DNA of 64,000 nucleotides from positions 4,557,001 to 4,621,000 of the forward strand of contig JAYKKT010000046.1 of NCBI GenBank assembly GCA_036023115.1. Reading direction: 5' to 3'. A program made the position numbers and the translations under genes. A model generated the notes under the pieces. That model was not told where the DNA came from and searched no databases. It saw nothing but the letters and a program-made list of their open reading frames with translations. Of the stretch, positions 41,450-52,952 are shown one piece after another. This DNA comes from Brasenia schreberi (taxonomy: Eukaryota; Streptophyta; Magnoliopsida; Nymphaeales; Cabombaceae). Each line of letters starts with the position of its first letter. The first letter of the stretch is position 1.

Positions 41450-44400
41450 TTATGGAGCCAACAGATCGATGCGCCACACCTGTTTTCCATCGACATCTCT
41501 CAGAGAATAACGTAACCTGTCAAGAAGGATTTGAAGCAATGACCATGATGACCAATAATGCAGCTTGGGGGATGACAAGGTGCCGTAGTTTCAAAACTAT
41601 GACCCAACTCGGAGCTTATTGCTTAGCATTCACACTGGGAAGTAAAGACCTAATTTCTTCTATAATACTAAAATAACTTCATTCTTCTGATTAAGACCTC
41701 TCATAAAAACTGGTGCTTCTAATAGATAGGGTTCCAATAGAAACACCATCATGAATCAAAACAATACCATCTTATTTTCTTACTGGTGAAAGACATTTAT
41801 TCTGCATTGAATGCACTACGTTCCTAAAGTAGAAACTGGTTGAATGCTCAAACATTCGATAGATGCATGAATACTTAATAATTGAGAAAAAAAAGCCAGG
41901 TGTAGACTTTCTGTATATATCAAAACTCACCTATCGTGCAGGAGAGATTGTTGCCCTTGCCAAAACACAATCATGGTTGGCCTTAAACGGTAATCTCCCC
42001 AATGCTTTGGTTTAGTAATCAAGCTCCTACAAATTTAACATTAAAGTAAATTTCATCTTCCATAACATAAGAGAAACGCTTGCGCACATCAACAAAATTC
42101 AAAAGAATTTTGGCTCCATCAAATAAGATCTCTTTCAGGAATACCATTAATGCTGAGAGCAAAAGCCTGAAAAGCACACTTGGAGAACACAAGATAACTA
42201 CCTATAATATTCTGCTTCCTGAAACTTATATTGTAGATTGAATGATTTTACATTCTGTGACATCATTCATCAAAGTCTTGTAACAGATTTTCAATTTGCT
42301 GAATTCGTGCACTGTTTGCATCAATCAACAGCAGACCAGCAGCTCAGGCTGCAGCATACTAGGTTCCAACACATTGAATTTTGATAGGCAACACATAGAA
42401 ATGGAGGAAGGGATACCTTTATTTTGTTTGGAAGATAAAATAATTTAATATGAACAAACCAAATTCTTTCAATTTAAAATAAAGATGATAGTTCCGCCAC
42501 TTCAGGCAATCCCAACCAATGTGGAGGCAGTAATCCTGTACTATATACTTGCTCTAAGTGCACAGTCAAAGCCACATTAAGAAAATTTTCGGAATCTGCA
42601 AGTATGCATTTTAAGGTCTTGAAACTTTAATTATGTTGTAGAAGGCCTTGAAAAGTTCACGATAAGCCAAAGGCAATTCAAATGGCCATCCAAGAGTGAA
42701 AAGCAGGAATCAAAAGTCAACAAAATCATGTAGAAATTTTGTATGCAATTTCTGGATCACTGCATACAATGTTTTTAATACTTCTGAAGATTTAGCCAAC
42801 TGTTCGAAGAAAATCTTGCTTTATTAATGAACAGAAGACTGAAAATGCATACATCCATCTAGACACTAATCAACAGATCACATTGCCCCTCCCTTAAGGT
42901 AAACCCGCCATGATGATTCATTTCCTTTATTGAATGCCAAAGTAGATAATTAAGTTTATATAGAAGAAGGCCATGTAATCCCAATTCCCAAGTGTACAAC
43001 ACAAAACTCAGTTAACCAACAGGCATTTACATAAATACAACTATGCAGAACCTAAGACTAATATATCCAACTGAAACTTACGCGTTAGAAAACCTGGATT
43101 CCAACTCTTCATACTCTTAGTGCAGTACTTCCCTTCCAGGAATCACAGAGCTCTGAGTTCACATTTCAAATTCAATATCCAGCCTATTGTGGAAGACAGG
43201 AACATTAAAAGAAAATAATGCAGGGACTAACAGACACCTGCTTGCTCACAATAGCTCCCATCTGACTTCCTCTTGGGCGACTGTGGAAGTACTTTTCAGA
43301 TTCATCCTCGGGAACTTTTTGAACTGGTCCTTCCACTCATACCTGACAAAGATGTAAAATGACAGAAGGTCAAAGATAATTGATGAGAGACAAATCCACC
43401 CACCACTATTTCATTCTTAGATTCGTGTGACAATAACCAATATATGTGCAAACATGTTAAGCTTGAAGAAAATTAATGTAGCACCTCCATTATTGGCTAA
43501 AATGGTGATCTTAAAAACGATGAAAGGCAATGACCTGGCGATTGAGACCATCCCAGTGAAAAAGAAGGCAAGCATGTGGATTTTCTGATATTTCAATAGA
43601 CTTTCTACTCTCATAAATAGAGTACCTGCCCATTGAGAACAAAAATTAAAAAAACAAGCATAAGTGGAAGACAGATTCAGGTTCATCCGACCACTAAATG
43701 AAGACATGCACAACATTTGACTTGACAACAATTTAACCTTCTATGCCAGCAAAAGTTAGCGCTGATGACCATAATAGAGATATCTGGCAACTCAAACTTT
43801 GTCACAGCAACAGTGTCTTACCAAACAAAACCGTTTTTGTCAAACCCTTTTAATAGCACCATCCTTGAAGAGCTGAAGATAATGATCACTAAAGACTGTA
43901 AATAAGCTATCATGGAACAGAGGCAATATCTACAAAAGTGCATCAAAATGCACATCATAAATCATCTGAGATGTACAAGAATCGAAACAAAGTGTAATTT
44001 ATTGTCTGGAAAACTAAATTCTCTAATGCGACAGATAAAGCGACACACAATTAGCAAGAAACGACTCAGTTTGAAAGTTTACGGTTTACCATTCTTGTCT
44101 GCAGTTGATAATGCCATGCCATGGCAGTTGATAATGCCATGGCATTTGGTTCCCATTTGAGGAACTGAAATTACAAATGAAAAATAAAAATTTAGTTTAA
44201 ATAAATTCAAGAAAAGGGAAGAAATCTCAACACCGTGGGCATATACCTGGCTTATTGGATCATCATCTACTTGATCCTCCACCAAAACAGGAGAGATGTA
44301 ATTTTCTCTCAAAGATGAAACATCTATAACAGGAGGTTTTCCAATCCGAACACACAAAGAAGTACCAGGATTCTGCAGAAGATTGATCTTGTACTCTTGT

Positions 44401-44771
44401 ATAATTGACGGTGGGACAAATCTATCACCAAGAAAGTGGTGGGAACCAGAATTTTTTTTTACACAAAGCTTTGGGGCTGTCAAAGAAACCTTGCAAACAT
44501 AAATTACACTAATGAAAATCCAAAGACTGCTTAACTAAATGAAGATATTTGCTCCCATAAAACATTGATTAATAAATGACCAATTAAATAGTACACCAAC
44601 ACACACCAGCATATCTGGTTTTATTCCACTTCCATCAGCATCTCCTTCCTCAAAATGCCACCCTGAACGTATATGTCTATGGACACAAGTGCAGGCATAT
44701 GCAGATCATGATCCAAATTTTGCAAATCAACCAGCCTCTGAATGACTTTATCAAAGGGGGGCTAGGTGTAC
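41450..44771 (-). pseudogene. PDX3: PDX3-like pyridox(am)ine 5'-phosphate oxidase pseudogene
   Basis: The intact plant enzyme oxidises pyridoxine/pyridoxamine phosphate to pyridoxal phosphate and carries an N-terminal NAD(P)HX epimerase domain. Minus-strand exon remnants: 44607-44771 (FDKVIQRLVDLQ, GIKPDML), 44247-44489 (SLTAPKLC, GTSLCVRIGKPPVIDVSSLR), 44083-44164 (NAMALSTA), 43822-43872 (SSRMVLLKGFDKNGFV), 43535-43625 (YESRKSIEISENPHACLLFH), 43238-43342 ([18 protein letters not shown]), 41931-42026 ([23 protein letters not shown]) and 41450-41516 (GKQVWRIDLLAP, stop). Lesions: frameshifts in 44607-44771, loss of about ten codons and a 23-base tandem duplication in 44083-44164, and a TGA at 43337-43339 where Arg of VRVEG is expected. 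The exon for the PGRHVL segment and the front of the epimerase domain were not found. Many splice sites survive, so it arose by DNA duplication and not retroposition. Confidence 0.88.
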
Positions 44772-47373
44772 CTACAGTCCCAATAGACATATTGAACCAA
44801 TCAAAACTAAGTAGAGGCAAGGGGAAGCAAGAAAACCCACTGCAAAAATTAGAAAAATATATCTACCCCTATACACCCAAAAACATTCTTAAGACTCTCA
44901 AAGAGCATGAACCCGCTTAAAGAAAAAGAGAACCCTATGTGGGAGGAGAACCGCTTTGAATTGCCCCTTCAAACTTTGGTGCCAAATATATGGATCAAGT
45001 AATGGAGAAGGCAAGGAAGCTTATAGAACACATACAAAATAATAGAACAGAACCGAATGAGCTCGTTTCCGATACACCACTTTGTTCCAACACATGCACT
45101 ATAGCTTCAAAATAGCTAGTTATGAATTCAAATTCTTATGACCTCAGGTTTCTGTGCACCTCAAGACAACGTTCTCCTTGGCTGGCAGGAACGCGAATGA
45201 AGGTCATGGGTGCTCAAAGGCATCTTATATGGACACGTCGACATGTACATAAGATGTATAAGTTAGAGAAAGATTAACTCAAGATAACTGGATGTGCACA
45301 TTTTCATAACAAATCTGCAACAAATGCCAAAATCTATCCTGGACATTGGCGAGCTGATGTTAGTTTCATCAGACAATCTGGAGCATCATATAAAAAATGA
45401 ATGTCATTTTCACCCAAACCTTTTCCGGGGCTTCCAACCAACATTAATACAAATCAGGATTTCAAATATTCAGTAGCTTCCTCTATTTTTTAACTTAATG
45501 ATTAACATCCGCTCCATTACTAACTTCAAAATTTTAATTAAACTGCTCCTACTTTTTCCCGAACAGACTAGGTATCCTATATTCCTTTGACAATTTGATA
45601 ACCAAGGTTGCCGAAGCCGTCTCATGTTCGGTTGTTTTTGCAGCGGAAGCCATCTATCTCCTTTGGTTTCTTTTTTTCCTATTTGTTGTTGCTTTAGTGT
45701 ATATGGTTGGTGTAATATAATAAGAAAAGAGAGAGTGCACAGGGTTTTCTCACAAGACTCGATATGTCACTTTTTTTTTTTACAAATTTATGTATTTATA
45801 TATGGCTTTTCGTCTTTCAAGTTTACCGTTTTGGGTTTTCCTTTTCAACAATCATATTCGCCTTTATCCGTTTGTAAAACACAAAATTAGTTTGAAAGAT
45901 GATTAGTTTTTAAACATACGAACTCATCAAATCCAAGAAGAGGCCTTCTTCGCACATTTGATGGTCGTTAGTAATAGGCATTATCCAAGAGAATGGTAAG
46001 AAGTTAATCTACCTTGGAACGAGAATAAAAAAATTGCGTCCAATATGATGTCAAAGTTTTTAGATAAGTCTGCAGGTACGAAGAGAATGGACAACTATTC
46101 CAACTGCACAAATATACGTAGTTTTATTTCGATTGGCACGTTTTCATCACCTTGTCTGAATCAAGTGATCTGAGAGATGATGATCTAGCATGAAGCACTT
46201 TTTCATGTCGTCGTCGTGAATCTCTTGATCGCATTATGTGAAATCCACGGGCTTACACATGAATGACACGCATCTTCGTCCGAGACCACCCATATAAACT
46301 GATTCAATCCACACAACACACCAAACCTGATCGATAATTTATTGCTGGACAGGACAGCATCGTTTAGACCATGACTGATGGGATGCGTATTTGGATCGGA
46401 TAATTTATTGCTGGACCTAGATATGGTCGGTTTTGGTGCTCCCGGTTCAAAACTGCTCATTCTTAGTTTACTCCCAAACTGCTAAACACCATAAAAATAT
46501 ATTTAAAAGTTGAAATTCAAAAAATAATAATAAAATGTCCGTAACTATGATTTTGGATGGCCGGTTTTGGTTTCGGGTGTCAATACGGTTTAGTTCTAGC
46601 TGAAACTGCCTCTCTTTTCGGTCGGCCATGTCTCTCTACTTGGGGAACTATTGCCGACGGCAATAGCCTACGGTAGAAATCAAGGATACAAATTTCGCTT
46701 TGGAAATTTAATGTAGGGTAAAGAAGAGTACATGTTTTAAATATTATTATTAACCTCTGGTTAGAGAGATCCCCGTCTAAAGTGCATGCCCTCCGAATTA
46801 TTGACCTTCAACTTAAAGTTTTTTTCAATTTGTTAATCCTTGTTTCTGTTTTTGAATCTTACATTGAAAAACTTCGGATAAGTACGGATTTGAGCAATTT
46901 TCAATTTAATCTCTATGATTTAAAACTGTTTCTACTTTATGGTTTGCACCGTCTACTAAGATAGTTGAAGCACATTAGTGGTGACAACTAAAGATAAGGT
47001 GGAAGATGGATTCACATCTCCAAGGTGATGTGGTTGCTTACTCTGCAGTCATATTATTATTAAATAATAAATTAAAATTTAATATAATCTTTAATACTAT
47101 TAAATTTATCATATACCAATTAGTAATATTAAATGTTTTATTAATATATAGGTTGATGTGGTAATGTAGTAGGTGACATAGTAATTGATATGCTACATCA
47201 GATTAAGATTAACGGTATTAAGCATTTTAACAATTTAACAAATAATGAAAACCCACAATATAGCCTAGAGACTTTTTTCATCAAAATAAAAATGATCATA
47301 TTACTAAGTACTTTTTGTAAGGTTTTCCCTTAATAGATCATACTCCACTTAACAAAGAAGAAGGGCATGCAAA

Positions 47374-47541
47374 ATGTTAGCTCATGTGGGCAGGGCTCTC
47401 TGAGTCCCATGTCACAAGTGCTGAGTTCGACTCCGGGGAAGTGCATGGATGTGTGTGTTTGTTGTTAGGCTTCGGCTTCTAATCGTAGAAAAATAACAAA
47501 AAAATAAAATAAGAAAGACTTAGGCTTTAGTTTTGGCATCC
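47374..47541 (+). repeat. SINE-like repeat, family B, with A/B boxes and flanking repeat
   Basis: An A-box-like TAGCTCATGTGGGC (about 47378-47391) is followed some 30 bases on by GAGTTCGACTCC (about 47423-47434), a good B-box match. The 3' part (TTGTTAGGCTTCGGCTTCTA) ends in an A-rich tail near 47490-47515. GCATGCAAA stands at 47365-47373 and again at 47542-47550, a possible 9-bp target duplication. This looks like a tRNA-derived SINE. Confidence 0.6.
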
Positions 47542-47639
47542 GCATGCAAATTTCACTTAGAACCCAATTAATCTCATATTATGATTGGTCAGGTCCATTA
47601 TTTGAAACCCTTCCCATCCCTACTGGGGAGGATGAAGTC

Positions 47640-47718
47640 AGATGCACGACCTGGCTATAGAACTCATGACCTTCAACTTATGAGTGGACCCCCTAGCGAG
47701 GTGAGCTATTGCTCCTTT
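47640..47718 (-). repeat. SINE-like repeat, family A
   Basis: The minus strand reads AGCAATAGCTCACCTCGCTA, then CATAAGTTGAAGGTCATGAG, then GTCGTGCATCTG, matching the other family-A copies. This is the best preserved A-box-like start of the four. Confidence 0.55.
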
Positions 47719-47999
47719 TGCATCCAATTCCTACTGAATCCTTCCTACACGAAAGCAAGAAAAGTTTTGACTCCACCAAAAAGAGAGGAATTCTTTAAGA
47801 GCTTCTGCATAAAATAACAAGTTATAGGTTGATACAGCTACCAACCTTTTCTTCATATTAAAAATGGAGAAAAATATCTTTAACATTAATGCCAGCTTTT
47901 TACTAACAAATGGAAAATAATTTAATGTATCTGTAAATTAAATATGAAAGGTGACAACGGGTACATATCAATATCCACAGATGAACATTTCTTAGCAGT

Positions 48000-50900
48000 T
48001 CAGAGACCGTCGATGAAACTGAGCACCGTGCTTTGTGACTCTTCATCTGCATCAAGAAATTCAGATTTAAAAAACAGAATTAATAAAATAAAAGATTAAT
48101 ATTTTTCTTTACATAAATATACAATTAATTCCCTTGTTGTCCACTATCAAATTAATTCCTGCTTATGGGTATTGGCAAAAGCATTCCTACGTTTCATTTC
48201 ACTAGAGGTCCAAGTGAACCGAGCAGCTCAAGAGATACTCTAGCTCAGCTCGAGAAAAGGTCGAACTTGACTCGACCTTTTTCTAACTCGGAGCCCAGCT
48301 AGAGTTGCTCACAAGCTGAGCTCAAGCTTGACAGTACTTGGATCTAGCACCTCGCAAGCCTAACCGAGCCTTACAGTTTTTAAATATAAGAATTATCTAT
48401 ATTAAAAGTTAGTAGAATAAGTATCATAAACCTGACTAACGATCACTAACTTCAAGACCCCGAGTTCGATCTTGGGCAGACCTTAATCAAGTCAATCTTG
48501 ATCGCACCAAGCTCAAACGAGCTTAAAGAGCTGAATCTGAGTTGTTCAAACATAACATGAGCCCGAGCTTGAGCCAGAAGAATGAAGCTTGATAGAGCTC
48601 AACCAAGCATTTCTCGATGATCGAGTCAGTCTCACCTATGCTCGAGCTCAACTCGGCTTGGTTACACCCTACGTTTCACTTATGGTAGAAAATAGTCCGT
48701 CTTAGAAAGCCATAGACTGCATCGACAATAAGTGGTGAACTTACATGAAAGTGAATGTTGAAAAAGCAAGTGTACAAAGCTTATGACATCATCTTGAGCT
48801 ATAATATAGAGCACACTGTTTAACCGTCGGCTATTTACCACCTTGAAACCCCTCCATAGAATGGGTGGACCATATGAACGTGGGCTATAATACAAAACCA
48901 TAAAGTTACAACCATAAGATGTTCACCCCACCCTAAGAATTTTTTTAACTCTGCCATGATCAAAGTTTTCATAAATCATATTAATCTTTACATCATGTAA
49001 ATGACTTAAGACTTTAGCAAGTATATATGATCGCTTTGTTTATTAAATAACTACTGTAAACAGATATGTCGGAATATCAATAATAGAGTGGCTTAAAACC
49101 AACTAAAGAGAAAAGAAGAGAAAGCAGAAGAAGAAAAGCTTTACGGAATACGAACCGAGACGAGGAACAGTGTGACCGGCAGGGTGGCGAACGACCATCG
49201 GGTTTATATAAGATCCAAGCAAAACCTCCCCATGCGGTTTTAGGAAGTCGTTCTCCCCTGAAACAACACACAAAGAACACTGGCTTCAATTCTATTAGGA
49301 AGGAAAGATTAATTCCTTCAATCTGTAGAATGGACGAATTAGTTTGTCCATTTTGATGGTTTTCTTCCTTACAATCAATGAAGACAATTAAATAATGGAG
49401 TAGGTAAGTCATAAATATCGATCATGATGTGGCTCTTAAAGAAGCATAGCACGCATTGAACGTGTTCCAGAGTGCATATAATAATTCCTGGTGTGCTTGT
49501 ATTGTGTCAAACAAAACACGAACGGGTGTTTGATTACGAGACTTAGGCTTTTATAATTAGAATTGCCATTGGTTCAAGTTTCATTATTAAACATACAGTA
49601 AAAAATAAAGTTGTACAATTACACTTTTTAATTGTTTATGAGGCTGAGGCCTGCGAGAAACTCATCCCGTAGTACTGGAAGTGAAGAGAGTTTTGTAAGC
49701 CCAGACTTAAGCCATGTTTTGTGTCATATCAAGAACAGGTCAACCCAAACACGACCTAACTAATCTGTATTACTTTGGGTCGATACATGACCTTTCCTGG
49801 TTGTTCTCTCTTTGGATTTTCGTATTGCCTGACGTCACAAGAACCAAGTTCAAAGAAGATTCCTTCTCGCAAGCAGAATCTGCGTCTAGAAGGTCCGAAG
49901 AAATTTGATGCACGAGGCCCAACCAACAGGTCAACTGTCTAAAGAGGCTCCAATGAGAAAAACCCACAATGGCTTCCACATTAAAGACGCGTGCACCCAA
50001 AAAAGTCAATGAAATCTCTCTCTCTCGTCGTAGAATTGCATCATGATCGTTGATTGGTTACCGAGAAAATGAAGAGAAGGCAAGTCGATCTGAGAAGAAT
50101 ATGCCTGCTCCGCCAACTCTGGTTTCTTAAACTTGGCTCCTCCGATTATGACCACGAATTTGATCGGTGGTACCTTCTTCAAACAAAACCCCTGTTCACA
50201 CGCAACACCACAAATCAATACAACACAGTAAGTTTACCAAAACAGAATAATTAGTTCGTGGTCTGCTGAAGATCCAAGAAGTAATTAACGTTTGTTTCAG
50301 CTGCCCACTTATTAGAAATTGATGTGGATTCAAGTTGAGAAATCAAATCAAATTCACAGGTAAATCAAGACTCGTATAATTAATTGATGCATGCGCGAAT
50401 ATCCTTTGTCCTCATTAGGGGATCGTCTCAGAAGCTTCGAGTAGAAGGAGGCTGCGAGTTCCATACTCAGATTGTGCAGCTGACAAGCTTGAGAAATGAA
50501 AAGAAGAAGAAGAAGAAGAAGAACTAATATAAGCAAAGGGAAGATACCATCAATTACCTTTGCTTGGAGGCCGGGCAAGGCAGCCGAAAGGATTGCACCC
50601 TTTTGAAATGAACGAAAAGCACATGCAATAAAAGGTAAGAAATCATCAGAACTCTCAAATCTGGTTTTCCAACCAAATAATGAAAGAACAAATACGGAAG
50701 AGAAACCTTTCAAGGATTGGAGGAACGAAACGATACCTGAGAGAAGCCCATGAGGCCATCAAAAGGGCCGTGCTCCACCATGAAATTCTCTATGTATGAA
50801 AGGCACTCATCGAAGTTTCTGTAATCCGTGAACGTCTAAAAAAACGAAGAAAAGGATTAGAAACTGATTTCGGTCGAAACAAAGAGATTTGAAGAGATGA

Positions 50901-51145
50901 AGGAGATTGGTGCGTACGGGGTCGAATTGGAACCATTCGTAAAAGGGAGGAGAGAAGATGCCTTCGACGTCGGATTTGCCTTCGGCGGGAAAGGGGGCGT
51001 CGATGAATACGAGATCAAAGGTGTCGAGGACGTTCCGGGGCCATTTGTGGATCTGCTGCTTCATGACGGAAGCGCTTGTTCGGAAGCCATGGAGGCACAG
51101 CACCCTCGGTTTCTTCTTCTTACCTTCATCTGGACCAATCCCCAT
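48000..51145 (-). CDS. FSH-family serine hydrolase (esterase-like)
   Basis: A small alpha/beta hydrolase of the FSH1 (DUF341) family; plant members are often labelled esterase or dihydrofolate-reductase-like, and the substrate is unknown. Exons 50918-51145, 50737-50835, 50558-50599, 50062-50191, 49156-49257 and 48000-48046 join with GT-AG borders in one frame, giving 215 residues plus stop, a normal family length. Visible features: KPRVLCLHGFRTSA near the start, the nucleophile elbow GFSQGA (Ser108, split by an intron), GGAKFKKPEL, GENDFL (Asp170) and HPAGHTVPRL (His195), giving a complete Ser-Asp-His triad. The start is the first ATG before the conserved core; an upstream in-frame Met lies in a CT-repeat leader. 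There is no signal peptide, so it is probably cytosolic. No lesion was seen. It is unrelated to the PDX3-like pseudogene downstream. Confidence 0.93.
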
Positions 51146-52952
51146 ACCGTCTGCGTAGACAAAACGACTCCGAAGCCGACGTCTCTCTCTCTCTCTCTCC
51201 TTATATAGAAAGCGGGACACCAAATTATAAATGTTAAATTAATATTTATAATACCATGCAAATTAAATAATAAGCTATTTGCATACTTGCTTAATTTTGT
51301 GAATATTGTTCTTCAACTGCCTAACTTTCAAAGTATACCTACGCTTCTCAAAGAACTTCCTATCAGTTTGCCTATGCTTTATTTGAAGTTGAGAGATTAA
51401 TTCACTTTATCAAAACAAAAGTTGGTGTAATATCAATAAAATCTAAAGCTAAAGACTCATTTAAGATAACTTAGGTGTTCATCAATGTGTGAAAAATTAG
51501 AAAATGAAGATTTTAAAAAGGTGGAGTAAGGCATCAAGGATGTTGGAAGAAAACGTATTAAATATGGTATTATTCTTTAAGAGTCAAGTGTAGGAAATAT
51601 ATGAAATCCATTTCTTGCATGAATCAAACTGTGATTCGAATTTGATTTGGTTTCGGTAGAGAAACCATCTTTTACACTTATTGATCCTTGCATTTTTGTC
51701 TGAAATCAATCACAAATTAGAAGATTTCTAGATCCAGATGCAATTCTTATAGACATCAAAGAACAATATGAGAGTAGGTGTTTTTTGACACCCAAAAAGA
51801 GTTAAATTAAATGATGAATATTAAATTCAAGCAAATATACAATCTGAAGTTGATAACTCATATGGCACAAGATACATTACTCTGCCCTATTTCACCCGTC
51901 TCACTAATTTTATGACCAAGAGACCGCCTTCACAGGATACTATTCGAGAAAATAGGCAGTTAGCACAATACCATTTGAAATGATAGGTGGGTTTTTAAAT
52001 ATCTTAACTTTTGGTCAGTCTTGCGGACTTCTTTAAATTGCATTTGAACCCTTCATCTGCTACGCGGACCTGTACAGTTGTACCTACCGGTACGCACCAT
52101 TGTGTGGTCTTCGACCCACCGTCCACGTTGAGTTCTCCTTAAAGTCTTCATCAAGTCCTTTTCGAAGGTCTTTAATGAGGTCAACGTTGTAGAGCGAGGT
52201 TGTCCTTTGCATGGAGATTGGGTGCGGTCACCAAGCGGGCCAGACTGTCACTACGTGCACATTGCTTGTCTTCACAATCTCGCTCACGTGAAGGGAGCCA
52301 TGGGTTCGCCGGCTATGAGCCAGTCTGAACCGGAACTGAACCGTATGGAGAGGCCCTTGCAGTTCAGTTCTGGTTCCTCCCATCAGGAAACCAGAACCTA
52401 AAGGGGGCATCGACGTTGCAAGTCATTAGTTTGCCCTGAACTCTAAGTCTGGATACAGTTGTGAATAAATTGGGTGTGTACTGGGTACTTGACCCGTTTA
52501 GTTAGTTATCATTCCTAGACATGTCTGGTTCTGGTTCGCATCAACCATAACCGAATTGGAACAAGACCATTCCGAGTTCCAGTTGTGAACTTCATTTGCA
52601 CCCTTAGGTGGACAAAAGTGTTTCAAGGAAACAAACCTAGAGCCCAAACTATTACATTCCATGAGCAAATGCATGATGAAACGCATCCATATGGATGATG
52701 CCTCTTAAACAAGAAAAGATCAAATACCTTCTCATTGAATTTCAAGCATGTTCATATACAATAAGCATGATCAAGCAGAATATTTGGCGCAAAAGGCCAT
52801 TTGTTCGCAGCCGCTATTTACATCACATTTACAACGCTTCTAAACCGAACTCTGGTAACGTCAATCAATCGAAGAGAACACTCCTTAGTCATAACCGAGC
52901 TTAGTCCAAATGCCGCCTATTTCCGTGGAATCTCGAGTCAAGTCGTCAACCG
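51146..52952. other. Intergenic between FSH hydrolase and PEPKR2
   Basis: A short CT tract (51181-51200) lies in the FSH gene leader. The rest is AT-rich DNA upstream of that gene and downstream of PEPKR2. No other feature was recognised; the ORF at 52207-52401 has no known motif. Confidence 0.5.

Larger units (their letters stand above)
44772..47999. other. Intergenic, between PDX3-like pseudogene and FSH hydrolase gene
   Basis: I looked for the missing N-terminal exons of the PDX3-like gene here and found none. It holds AT-rich DNA, a family-B SINE-like repeat (47374-47541) and a family-A repeat (47640-47718). Nothing else could be assigned. Confidence 0.55.
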
